Shown here: positions 23,827-33,861 of the stretch, piece by piece | Position numbering within the stretch: position 1 is the stretch's first letter | How the letters are laid out: each line of letters starts with the position of its first letter | Source of the DNA: Phytophthora quininea | Lineage: Eukaryota; Oomycota; Peronosporomycetes; Peronosporales; Peronosporaceae | Direction of reading: 5' to 3' | Length of the DNA stretch: 64,000 bases | NCBI GenBank assembly: GCA_011947345.1 | Contig: JAAVTG010000545.1 | Span: 124,001-188,000, forward strand | Made by a program: the position numbers and the translations under genes | Notes under the pieces: model-generated | The model's input: only the letters and a program-made list of their open reading frames with translations | Databases searched by the model: none | Told to the model about the DNA's origin: nothing

Positions 23827-24217
23827 ATGTATCTTTGAAAGTGGCCCATCACCCCCCTCCCTAGGTTATCGTACCGTAAGCGCAATTCCCGGAGACCCCC
23901 AACTGTCGATGGCGCGAGAATGGAGTCGGCATGGACGCGGACGTCGTGACTGGCGGCAGGTGGCCCAGCGTTCTCGAAGTCCACGCCGCACTGCAACCCG
24001 TCCGCGTTCTCGTAGTCGCGATCGTTACGGCAGTCAGGATCGTGGTTGGGAGTACCAGTGACACTCTCGCTCGCTATCGCCAGCGCGAGCGAGGCCTCGT
24101 AGTCCCTTACTACATCGGAAATATCCTCCAGCAGGCAGCTACGAGGCTCCCACGTATCCTCCGCTCGCGAATATCCCAGCCAGCGAACCCGATAATGCTT
24201 CTCCACGGTTGGCACCC
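23817..24217 (-). pseudogene. gypsy integrase chromodomain, C-terminal half, cut by inversion
   Basis: The minus-strand frame gives HYRVRWLGYSRAEDTWEP, the core of a chromodomain. These sit at the C-terminus of chromoviral gypsy integrases and steer insertion to chromatin. The N-terminal lead-in is missing here; the matching piece is at 36420-36557 on the plus strand. The breakpoint at 24217/24218 and that at 36557/36558 join with no base gained or lost in the chromodomain frame. Confidence 0.85.
23845..23861 (-). promoter_or_regulatory. candidate gypsy polypurine tract and LTR start
   Basis: On the minus strand this reads GGGAGGGGGGTGATGGG, directly after the chromodomain-coding region. A G-rich purine run followed by TG is the usual PPT/3' LTR junction. 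The LTR itself seems truncated within a few tens of bases. Confidence 0.45.
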
Positions 24218-25686
24218 AACATGGTCGACTGCATCAGCGCCTCCTCTCTCATACTGGATCTGCGCGGTTCGGGCGTATCCATTGAGCCGCAGTAGGAAGT
24301 CGCATACATGCTCATTTTCTCGGCGCTTCGCTGAGTAGTAGCGTGTGGGTGATGACTGGTCGAACTGCGAACAGTAATAGTCGAGGAAGGCTTCGCTGAG
24401 TAGGCTCCATTTTCGCTGACTCTTCTTCAGGAGTTGGCGATACCATCCCTTGGCTGCTTTACCGAGACTTAGCGAGAATGGCTCGCACCAAGAATCTTGT
24501 GGCATGCGAGTTCCCTTCATCTCGTATATGAAACGTTTGATCCATTGCAGGGCATCATCTGAGCGTTATCGCTTGCCATCGAAGGTGGTGATCTTGTCAA
24601 GCGGCGCATGCGTCCGCATTTCGATTGCCTGACCCCGGTCGCTGTCGGACTCAGCGAAACTGAGTCGGCGAATGACATCATTCGGGGATTCTTCGCTCTC
24701 GCCATCATCACCTACTTCCGCAGCATCTTCGGCGTTATACAACTTAGCAAATCTGTCGTGACGTAGGATTCCGTGATTCGGGGTGACCATGTGTGAGTCG
24801 GCGAAATACGGAGTTTCCTCCGTCTTGCGGAATACTCCTCTTTTCGTCTTCGGAGTCTCTGGAAGAGGGACCATCACCGGATCTTCTCTGATTCTGGACG
24901 GCTCACCGGCTTGACGCGTCTGCGGTAAAGCTCCGTTCGCGCCGCCTTCCAGCCCAAAGGCGACCTTGAGTTTACGCTTCCACTTCATGAGCTCGGCTCC
25001 TGCTGAGTGCGTGTCCCAATGATGCGGTATCAGGCTATTGGGCATGCAAGTGCAGCGGAAATCCATCGCCCGCAGCAGGAGAACCGTGTCTTCGACGAGT
25101 TGGTTGATGCTTGTACTATTGATCGGCTGATTGAGCTCTGCACTGAGCACTGGCCATTTCGCTTGAGCCGTCGCAATAGGAGCAAACATCATCACCCACT
25201 CACTTTTCATTCTCATTTCTTCGCCGAGACGCGCGAGTACCTTGTTGGTGCTCGGCGTGTCGGCGTTCCGTGTTGCCTTAGTACAAGGGGCGGACGTTCC
25301 CCTTGAGCAACACCATAGTCATTATCATCATCATCGCTGTCGTCCGCACCTTCGCTGAGTTCAAGGGCAAGATTGCGTTCCACGGGACGTGGGGTGCCCA
25401 TCTTGCCAAGTTGAAGCGTCAGCTCTTCGACCTCGCTGAGTAGTTCATTGGTCGTCTTCACATCGCCGTACTCGGCTTTCTCTTCATCTTCATCCTGGTC
25501 TCGGACATCGAAGTCGCCATCTTGAATCGTACGCATGTCCTCTGCCGTTGCATTGGCCACGCTGACATTGCCCAAATCAGACTCGGCGATAGGCAATAAA
25601 TTGGTCACCGAATTCGCTGAGTTCGACCTAGGGCTTCCACCCGTCGAAGGCGTCACGATGTTCGGCGGTGTCAATCCCTTGACCAT
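24218..25686 (-). pseudogene. gypsy Gag, N-terminal part, cut by inversion
   Basis: The minus-strand start at 25686 lies 65 bases inside the primer-binding site. 25686-25213 is acidic and low-complexity. After a frameshift near 25213, 25216-24566 continues; an in-frame TAA at 24568-24566 interrupts a retrotrans_gag domain that resumes immediately. 24520-24218 has WCEPFSLSLGKAAKGWY, LDYYCSQFDQS and RLNGYARTAQIQYERGG, the signature style of oomycete gypsy Gag. It stops at the inversion break. Its continuation is at 36558 on the plus strand. It packages the RNA of the element whose LTRs are 25771-26717 and 43822-44727. Confidence 0.85.
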
Positions 25687-25750
25687 CTTCTCTCACGTAG
25701 CTTCCCGGAACCTTGGTTAGCTGGTACCTACAAAACAAAACACACCCTGT

Positions 25751-25768
25751 TCCCGGGTCGCGGCACCA
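25751..25768 (-). promoter_or_regulatory. gypsy primer-binding site
   Basis: On the minus strand TGGTGCCGCGACCCGGGA begins two bases after the LTR end at 25771, with the TGG expected opposite a tRNA CCA end. It fixes 25771-26717 as a 5' LTR for the minus-strand gag. The tRNA type was not determined. Confidence 0.75.
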
Positions 25769-25770
25769 GT

Positions 25771-26717
25771 TGTGGGGTTGGAGAACACACAAAATCGTCA
25801 AGTTTGGCTTCCTCGCAAATACACACAACAAATTCGCCGAGTCTAAGGTCGGTGACTCTGTGTGGCCTGCGCTAGGGTTGTCCCTTCGCGATTCGGCCCT
25901 TCCGGGACAGCGGTGGAATTGCTCCGCAGTCGCCAGCTACCAATCTTGCCAGAGGTCTGCCTGAGCTTAGCAGCCTCCGTTCCTCAACCCTGTGACTTCA
26001 CACCAAAGGATGGACGTCGGCGCACGAGCGCTTTTACAGGTCACCGAGCGCAGCGTACGCCCGACTAGAAGATTAACGACGTTCTGGGTTAGAGACCCGT
26101 CGACTCGCCAAGTTGGCGAGATTTGTCTTCGCTGGTAGCGAGAAACGCCCTTCCCGGGCCGACCTTAACTCTTGGCGCTACCAGTCGCTTCCCTACAAGC
26201 TATGCCTCTCGGGGAACGACGGCAGACATCCAGTCCGTGCAGGGACTTACCAGAAGAGTGTGCACTTGTCTAGGACTTGGAAAATTCTGCTCTGTTAGTT
26301 ATGTCGTAGTCTTCTGTGGAAACTCTAAGGGGTTTCCGTTTCCTATCCTTTCTATACAACTATGCAATGAAATGGTCCGTTACTACTCCTACCTTGCCCG
26401 CGGCGACCTCTGCCACAACGGCTCTTCGCACCCTGCGACCCTTCGTGGCCAAAGATCTTGGGCTCGCCAAGTCGAGATCAAGTCTCTCGCCAAGTCGAAG
26501 TTGACCCTTCGCCAAGTCGAGATCAAGTCTCTCGCCAAGTCGAGGCCTTCGCCAAGTCTGGCCAGACTCGACTGGACTTCGCCGAGTCGGATAAGACCGA
26601 CTCGCTGAGTCTTCTTAAGTCGCATTCGCCAACTGTACATCACAGACAGCTCACTGACTTAGTGACTGACCGCCTGATCCATGGCATATGCCAGAACGGA
26701 GGATTTGCCACACCACA
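25771..26717 (-). repeat. gypsy LTR copy A (947 bp), 5' LTR
   Basis: Read on the minus strand it starts TGTGGTGTGGCAAATCC and ends CCAACCCCACA, so it has TGTGG...CCACA ends. It is nearly identical to copies B (29073-29980) and C (43822-44727) but carries about 41 extra bases in a 23-bp minisatellite. Its outer flank is GTTA on the plus strand, which is TAAC in element sense. This equals the bases after copy C, as expected of a target duplication once the inversion is undone. Confidence 0.88.
26464..26640 (-). repeat. ~23-bp minisatellite in the LTR
   Basis: Copies of the nonamer TCGC(C/T)(A/G)AGT start at 26464, 26487, 26509, 26532, 26549, 26579 and 26602. Spacings are 23, 22, 23, 17, 30 and 23 bases. 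Copies B and C have about two units fewer, accounting for their shorter length. This looks like a promoter or enhancer array. The spacing of roughly two DNA turns would place sites on one face of the helix; the function is inference. Confidence 0.8.
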
Positions 26718-26782
26718 GTTAAGAGTTTCGTGTAACCTCCAAAGTCAATGCACGGTTATGACTTTTGTGTAACCCCGTTACA
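26718..26782 (-). repeat. 5' fragment of a third LTR (LTR-D)
   Basis: On the minus strand this begins TGTAACGGGGTTACAC, a typical TG-start with a short internal palindrome. It ends at the junction with LTR copy A. A purine-rich stretch (TTTGGAGGAAAGG, minus, 26783-26795) precedes it, so it is probably a 3' LTR. Its continuation is 44728-44998, separated by the nested gypsy element and the inversion. Confidence 0.65.
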
Positions 26783-27123
26783 CCTTTCCTCCAAACAGTG
26801 GGTACACCGGATCCACAACTGCCTTGTCAAGGTCGCGTCTCTTAGAGACTTCCGCTGGTCGCTACGTGTCAGCGAGGCTGCCGTTGGCTCGACGAGCCCA
26901 TCCTTCGCCTGCATCAAGTGTTAATCACTTGCAGGTCTCACTGCCAGGCTGTCCCCAGCTCCCCAGTGCTCGTGCGTGACCTCAAGCCGGCCCCAGGCCG
27001 CTCACACTCTCTTCGTTGCGGAGTACTTTGCGGCGCATCGCCGAATCAACGGAGATCGCGCCATGCGCAGCCCCACGGGTAGTTCTAACAGCCAGGCTGG
27101 CAGCGACATGACCTCGTACCGAG

Positions 27124-28136
27124 GTGGGAGCCCACTCGTCGCCGACACGGCGTTCTCCGTCGCCGATACGGCGCCCTCGCTCGCCCCAAGAGGATGGCGA
27201 GGTCGACTACGACGAGTCGGATGACCAAGGCGGCGGTACGCCGTCTCGTGACGAGCACGCCGATTGCTCAGACGCTCCGCCGAGGGCTGGAAGCCCAGCG
27301 CCGCGATCTCCTCCGCGTACGCCACGCTCTCCGCGTGATCTACGCACACCTCCCGGTCAGCGACCACCACTGCGGACGCCGTGTCCATTTCCTGAAGCCA
27401 GGCCCTCGGCCTTCGTGTTGAGCGCCTTGCGCACGGCCCTGCCGCTACTTCCTCGTGATAAAGACGACCGCTCCAGCGAGCGTGTCATCACGAATGACCT
27501 CGACGAGGCTCAGGACCGCGCCCTCGCGAATCGAGAGTCCACGCGCTCGCACCGTCCGGTGCCACAGCCATTGCTGACTCCGTCACGACGCGACTACGGC
27601 TTCGAGCCGCGCGATGCAGGCGAGCGGGCCCGAGCTGCTGCCGCACAGCCTTCGCTCGCCAGCTATATCGTGGGACCTCCAGCCCGCACGGACGCTGAGC
27701 TGGCGGCTCGTCAGGCGCTCCACGAGCGATTCCTGATGGTGCAGGTGACGGACGTGGCGAAATATCGCCAACGTCTTCACGCTCAAGCAAGCGGCGGCTC
27801 GGTGCCGCAGATGCGGGCGTATCCCATCGCTCTCAAGCCGGGAGAGACCATCCCCGAGTATCTCTCGGCCTTCCAGACCTGGGCCGAATGCGGCCGCAAG
27901 ATTCAGTCGTTCGACAACTTGCACGCAAGCTTCAGTAAAGCCGACGTTCGCGTCGAACGACGTCTGTACTTTGACTTTGTTAAGTCCCGTACGAGACCTC
28001 CTCATTCGCGCTCTGCGCGTGCAACCGGCACGGGGTGTCCCATTTCGCTCCCGCCTCTCAGGGAGAGGCTTCGCTGGCTGAGCCAGCCCGGACCAGAGCA
28101 TGTGCTCTGCTTCTACCCCGGATGCGCCCTCGCCAC
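27124..28136 (+). CDS. Gag-like or reverse-ORF protein of an LTR element, unrecognised
   Basis: An uninterrupted plus-strand frame starts at the ATG at 27124. The first 120 residues are Arg/Ser/Pro-rich with an acidic patch (EDGEVDYDESDD, about 23-34). Residues 180-290 are better folded, with PGETIPEYLSAFQTWAECG and RVERRLYFDF. The frame formally runs to 28200, but from 28137 the sequence is a repeat shared with 42885 onward and read on the other strand, so the native C-terminus is lost. It starts 341 bases from the LTR-D edge and points away from it, like the large reverse ORF of the other gypsy element. Function unknown. Confidence 0.45.
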
Positions 28137-29072
28137 TAGCGAAGTCACCAACTCCGTCGACTTGAGGGATAAAGATCGCCAAGTCTCGACCTCTCGCTGA
28201 GCATCTGCCAACTCATGGGCGAGCTGGGCTGACTTGACGAGAGCAGGATCTATGCGCTTGCGCCTGGCGGTGCTCACCCACTCAGACTCGGCGAGTCGAG
28301 CGCAGAGAGCGGCAACATCCTCAGCGAAGTCAGGGAGCGGAGTAACGTCACCTTGGAGAACTTCGATTATCTGTTGGGGGAATGGGCACTTGCGACGTCT
28401 TGGCGAAGCGACGAGTCACCATGGAAGGGAGACCGAGTGAGTAGAAGAGCGACCAGCCGAGCCACCGTGGCATCACGATTAGCCTGACCCTGCGCGAGAT
28501 TCCTCATCTGTCGATGGACCGCGGCGAGCCCAGGGATGGGAACACCTTCTGGGGTTTCAGGCAGACTTGAATCTGGAGGGAGTGCGAGGTCCGGCGTCGG
28601 AAGGCTCGCTGTGGCAGCCCCGGCGGTGGTTCTCGCCGAGTTGCCGCTCGAAGCAATATTCGCCGCCTCGGGAGACGCCTGGCGACCGCCAGGACTCGGC
28701 GAAGCAGGGAGCGAACTCGCCGGAGCAGGCGGCAATCGCCACTGCGCGTCTCCGGAACGCTCCTGCGGGTGATCCGAGTCCATGCTTGACTGGGTGACTG
28801 GTGGAGTGTTGGCCGAGCCTGAAGATCCGAACCAGCGGTGACCACGACGAAGCAGACGCTGGAGAATAACAGAGAAAGTGAGCGCTAGGCAGACGTGCAG
28901 GTCCAGAGGAGGCGTACCTCGCGGGCGAAGCAGCGAGACTAGCGGAAGTCTCACGACACCCAGCGAGTCGAGGGAGGTGGCGCCAGTCGGAGGAAGGGCC
29001 ACGGAACGGTGAATGGCGGAGAGTGTTGGTTGAGACACTTACCACGCTAGCTCGTATCACGACCGGGGCAGT
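28137..29072 (-). pseudogene. second copy of the gypsy reverse ORF, start region only
   Basis: 28137-29980 is a near-identical direct repeat of 42885-44727. The minus-strand frame from 29038 matches the start of the reverse ORF (43787). Here one G is missing near 28421, so the frame runs into an early stop at 28367. The other copy has that base but meets a TGA at 43164. The two copies thus carry different lesions at the same spot. Left of 28137 the homology ends abruptly. Confidence 0.75.
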
Positions 29073-29980
29073 TGTGGTGTGGCAAATCCTCCGTTCTGGC
29101 ATATGCCATGGATCAGGCGGTCAGTCACTAAGTCAGTGAGCTGTGTGTGATGTACAGTTGGCGAATGCGACTTAAGAAGACTCAGCGAGTCGGTCTTATC
29201 CGACTCGGCGAAGTCCAGTCGAGTCTGGCCAGACTTGGCGAAGGGTCAACTTCGACCTGGCGAGAGACTTGATCTCGACTTGGCGAGCCCAAGATCTTTG
29301 GCCACGAAGGGTCGCAGGGTGCGAAGAGCCGTTGTGGCAGAGGTCGCCGCGGGCAAGGTAGGAGTAGTAACGGACCATTTCATTGCATAGTTGTATAGAA
29401 AGGATAGGAAACGGAAACCCCTTAGAGTTTCCACAGAAGACTACGACATAACTAACAGAGCAGAATTTTCCAAGTCCTAGACAAGTGCACACTCTTCTGG
29501 TAAGTCCCTGCACGGACTGGATGTCTGCCGTCGTTCCCCGAGAGGCATAGCTTGTAGGGGAAGCGACTGGTAGCGCCAAGAGTTAAGGTCGGCCCGGGGA
29601 AGGGCGTTTCTCGCTACCAGCGAAGACAAATCTCGCCAACTTGGCGAGTCGACGGGTCTCTAACCCAGAACGTCGTTAATCTTCTAGTCGGGCGTACGCT
29701 GCGCTCGGTGACCTGTAAAAGCGCTCGTGCGCCGACGTCCATCCTTTGGTGTGAAGTCACAGGGTTGAGGAACGGAGGCTGCTAAGCTCAGGCAGACCTC
29801 TGGCAAGATTGGTAGCTGGCGACTGCGGAGCAATTCCACCGCTGTCCCGGAAGGGCCGAATCGCGAAGGGACAACCCTAGCGCAGGCCACACAGAGTCAC
29901 CGACCTTAGACTCGGCGAATTTGTTGTGTGTATTGCGAGGAAGCCAAACATGACGATTTTATGTGTTCTCCAACACCACA
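29073..29980 (+). repeat. gypsy LTR copy B (908 bp)
   Basis: Starts TGTGGTGTGGC and ends CCAACACCACA. It differs from copy C by a handful of substitutions and single-base indels, with most change in the last 30 bases. It follows the reverse-ORF fragment exactly as copy C does, so it is the 3' LTR of a second, truncated copy. Frames inside it are not genes. Confidence 0.88.
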
Positions 29981-32900
29981 TGAGGATGTGTTGACGGGCG
30001 GACTGGGAATCATTTGCGCGGATTAGAATCCCTACGAACGGTTAAACTTAATGTGAAGACGCTGGAGTTGAAGTGAAGGGTGGGAACCTGCCACCGACCT
30101 GTCCGCAAGTCGGAACTGGCGTCGCCAGGGCTCTGATACGTCGACGATTTGGAGAGCCTTCATCAGTATTTTCGTCTCAAACGAAGGATATCAGAGGTGT
30201 ACCTCGCTTCGCGGCGGGAAGTTCAGGAACAATGGATCGAGAAGCAAATCAGGGTCGGCATGCACCTGGCAATACCTCTCCACCGCGAGCCGGAGAAAGC
30301 TAGCCAAGTGATCCCCGGCCCGAGAACGTCGTCGCTTGGTCTCCTCGCGAAGTTCTCGGAGCGGAAGGGTGTCTGGATAAGGAAGGCGAAGAGTAGCGTC
30401 CAATAGACCCTTCCCCACCGACGGGGTGGTGTCGATAACGTTTTATGAGCGGCACGACAAGGTGGTCGTCGATAATACGGAAAGTGATAGCGTTGGCCAT
30501 CTCCGTGGGGTACTGCCACGGCTTGCTCGCATAGAGATTTGGATGTTTTTGATAGTTATCAACGACGAGTTCCACTGGGCGGGCGGGGGCTGTACCATTT
30601 CGGGATTAGCCCCCCTCCCCACGCACGGGCCAAATGTGATCTCAAACATCGACAACGCTCAACATCGAGAGCGTCCGGGAACGTTAAATGTCAGGCCACG
30701 GTCCGAAGTCGAAGTCGTCCCATTCGTTCGGGCTCCTCACTAGAGGGGGATGACGCGGTTGAAAAACGAGACGAGCACAGCGACGGCCGAGACAGCCTCA
30801 TCGTCGCCAGAATCTCGATTACCACTGCCACTCCTGCCCGCATTTAGGGTGTTCGGGCCGAGTGTAGCTTGCGCTTGAAGGGGAATTACAGACGATCTTC
30901 CGTCCTGACCTCGGCTAGCCTGAACCGAGCCGCCTACGGCTGTGACATTGCTTTCTGTGGTGACTGTTGGAGTTGGCAAGCATCAGCCAGTCCGTTCTGG
31001 TGATCCTGCTGGATGGCCTCAAAATTTCCAGCGTGGGAGCGATAACGGTCTCGTCATTGGCAATGGAAACGGCTCACCACGAAAAGCTGACCAGTCATCC
31101 GATTTTCGTGTTGGAGGAATGGGCTTACGGTGCTGTCATGGCGAGCGGAAGAAGCGAGCAAGGAGTGACAGCATCAAACTCGAAGCTCATCTACATACTT
31201 ACCAAGCGACGTAGTGGCGAAGGACAGCCTACGTCAGTTCCGTGTAGTTGGCGATGTCAGCGTGTAGCTAGCAGCAGTGGTAAGAGGTTCTGTAAGCGCT
31301 CGCAGCACGAGCGCCAACAATCTCACTTTACTTTTTCCTCCTATTCATCAAGTGGTCTTCTAGTAGCAAGTCAACCTCTTCGCGGCGCTGCTAAGAATCC
31401 CGAAGTGCAACAGCAGTTCTTCAATGGTGTCTTGCTGGTGGAGGTAAATCCCGTCGTTGACATGTCCAGTGCCGTAGCTCCTCGGCCTGAAATCAAGTCG
31501 AGTCGTCTTGTGACAGACATCGACACGTGACACCGTCGCGACTAGATCCGTCACCTCGGCGCAACGATATCTTTGGTCGAGGTCACACTGGGACACAATG
31601 GCTGATTCGAGGTGCTTTGAGACGGAAGGCTCGACCGGGACGATGCGATTGCCGTTTTGGAGGTGTTACCGGCTAACTTGCGCCGTTTAGCGTCCCAATG
31701 AGGGCGCTGGCTTGTTCTCCGCGCCCGAGTGGACCCTGCAACGATCAACGTATGGTTAGCGTTGCTCGATAACACAAACATTTCACTGGCGTACCGGAAA
31801 AGCGAGCTACTGCGGCGTCATCTGAAGCCGGCGTACTAGCCGTTCTGGTGGGTTGGTGGAAGTGGCGAAGACGTCAGTCGGATGGCGGTTTCAAGCTGGT
31901 GGACCAGTCTGGGGATGTCGAGTTTTCCACCTGCGGAAGTCACGACCGCAAGAAGATGCTTGCTGAGGCCGTCTCGCGCTCGTTCCGCAAGAGCGCGTCC
32001 TGCCTGTTGACTTGTGGCGCCTGAGATGGCCGCTTCACACCTGCGTTAAAGTTCAGATACTTGGAAAGAGAACGCCCCAACTCGTGTCTCCGGATCCACG
32101 AGCAGTATCTTATCCCCCTTGGCAGCAGAATTAGCACGGCCACGTTCAACCATAGCAACTCGAACGGCTTTCTGAGTGTTGTCCCGTTCTTTTGTTATCA
32201 TCACCAGCTGACCTTGAGTGGCTTCATGGCGGCGTCCCGTTCTGCTAAAGCGGGTACAGCTCCATCAACAGCTTGATCTCGTTCATTTGTCATGGCTTCA
32301 AGGGCTGGTCGAGCCGCGTCACGTTCGGCTGCAACCACCTCCATCGTTCAAGAACCTCGGAGTCTCCAGAAAAGACGATGCTCGGCGGTATGCTTGGCGC
32401 ATAAAGCGAGTAAAATCCGTTCGCAGCAATCGTCCGTTACAAGATGGAGAGACCCAACTCAGGACGGGTGACTGGGTGTGCCGAACCACTCGAGCGTGGG
32501 GACGGCAATCCGGGGGCCGTGAAGACATTCGATCCATGGTGGGACGAAAGATCCCAGTCGGACATCAGCTGCAGTTCTAGCTCGCTGATGCGGGGCGCGG
32601 ACCAGGATCATCTCCCGTGAAACCAGTCGGTGACTTCGTCCCCAGCTCGAATTGCGGAGCTTAGCTGCGTTTCCAGCCCGTCAACACGCTGAAGCCAGTG
32701 TCGCATTGTCGCTGCGTCCTCCGAAGCCACATCGTCTGGCGTCAACCCCGTTCGCCCAGAGACCTTTGAGATGCTGGACACTATCTCAGGCGGAGTGTCC
32801 GCTGTGATGTCGCGACCATGCAGTCGCCGAGCAAGGTGACGATGCGGCAAGTGGCAGTGACGACCCAGTACATTGTTCAACGCTAATAGAGTGTGGCATT

Positions 32901-33860
32901 GCTCGTGCAGCACATCCTGGGCATCCAACATGTCCTTCAGCCTGGGGAACAGCGTGACGACGTTGACAACTACCGCGAGCGGCAGCATGACAGCCTCCGG
33001 TACAACCGTGCCCACACCAGACGAGCAGATTCAGCACTCTGCAGCCGGGGAAGTCAGTCCTGACACTGGCGGGGAGTTTACGGCCTACATGTGGCGTTAT
33101 ACACGTGCGGTGAACATCAACCACGGTCTGGTTAATGATACCGGTTTGCTACACTGCATACCGGTTTTCTGTTTGGCAGACTACCCTAGGTTCGGCATAC
33201 CGGTTTCCCTGTTCCGAAACCGGTCGAACAATCTATAGTTAAACCAAGTGAAGGATAGACGATAACGGCACAATGCTGTCAAGGTAGGTTTGATCAGTAT
33301 GAAAAAGCACCGTAGCACACAACTCAGATCAATAGAGATCCGGAATTACACTTCTACTCGTGCTCTGCTCAGCGTCTACGTGATCCTCCACCACACAGGA
33401 GAAAATACCCGCTGCGCTGAACCGCAAAGCACGAGGCGCTGTGATCAAGAGATTACGGGCTCACCTACCCCCACGAGTGTCTGATTAGGAGGGCACTTTA
33501 AGCGAGCTGTTTTGGGGCGGGCGTGCTATAGGGCCCTACCACTAACAGAAAAAACGCGATCTGGCGGAGCGACGAAAGGGCTTGACCTGAAGATGAACGC
33601 ACTCCGCTTGGACGTGATTCCCGGTGCGGTACGACAAGAGAGCCAAGACCGGCGACAAAGTCGGAAGTGCAGTGCGGAGGAAAAGGAGAGAAGAATGGCA
33701 ACGTGAGAAGCAAATCCTCGTGTCGTCGACCAGAGAACGGAGTTTGGAGTACTTGCAAGGTGTACATTCCGTCCCAGGAATAACGTTAGCAGAGTGCCGG
33801 GCAATTGCGAGACGTTGCAATCTCCACGTCACGCTTTGTGTGGAAGCTTAAGGGGAACGA
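29981..33860. other. degraded region, no confident gene
   Basis: Coding-like minus-strand stretches exist at 33015-32608 (MRHWLQRVDGLETQLSSAI, coiled-coil-like) and 30575-30191 (REETKRRRSRAGDHLASFLRL). Neither shows a domain. They may be remains of another reverse-oriented LTR-element ORF. The nonamer that fills the A-C gypsy element is absent here, so this is different material. A small cluster of ATACCGGTTT lies at 33138-33206. Confidence 0.4.
33138..33206. repeat. three copies of ATACCGGTTT
   Basis: Exact copies begin at 33138, 33158 and 33197, and a related GAAACCGGTC follows near 33215. The palindromic ACCGGT core might be a protein-binding site or an element end. No function is assigned. 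Confidence 0.5.
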
Positions 33861-33861
33861 G

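Noticed and set aside
26123..26608. ORFs repeated at 26.1, 29.2 and 43.9 kb
   Set aside because: They lie entirely within the three LTR copies and have no coding features.
26464..26640. Regularly spaced repeats as a CRISPR array
   Set aside because: Units are tandem with short degenerate interiors, lie in an LTR, and the sequence is eukaryotic.
25771..29980. Treating LTR copies A and B as the two ends of one element
   Set aside because: They are in opposite orientation. B follows the reverse-ORF fragment as copy C does, and A pairs with C by primer site and TAAC flank after undoing the inversion.
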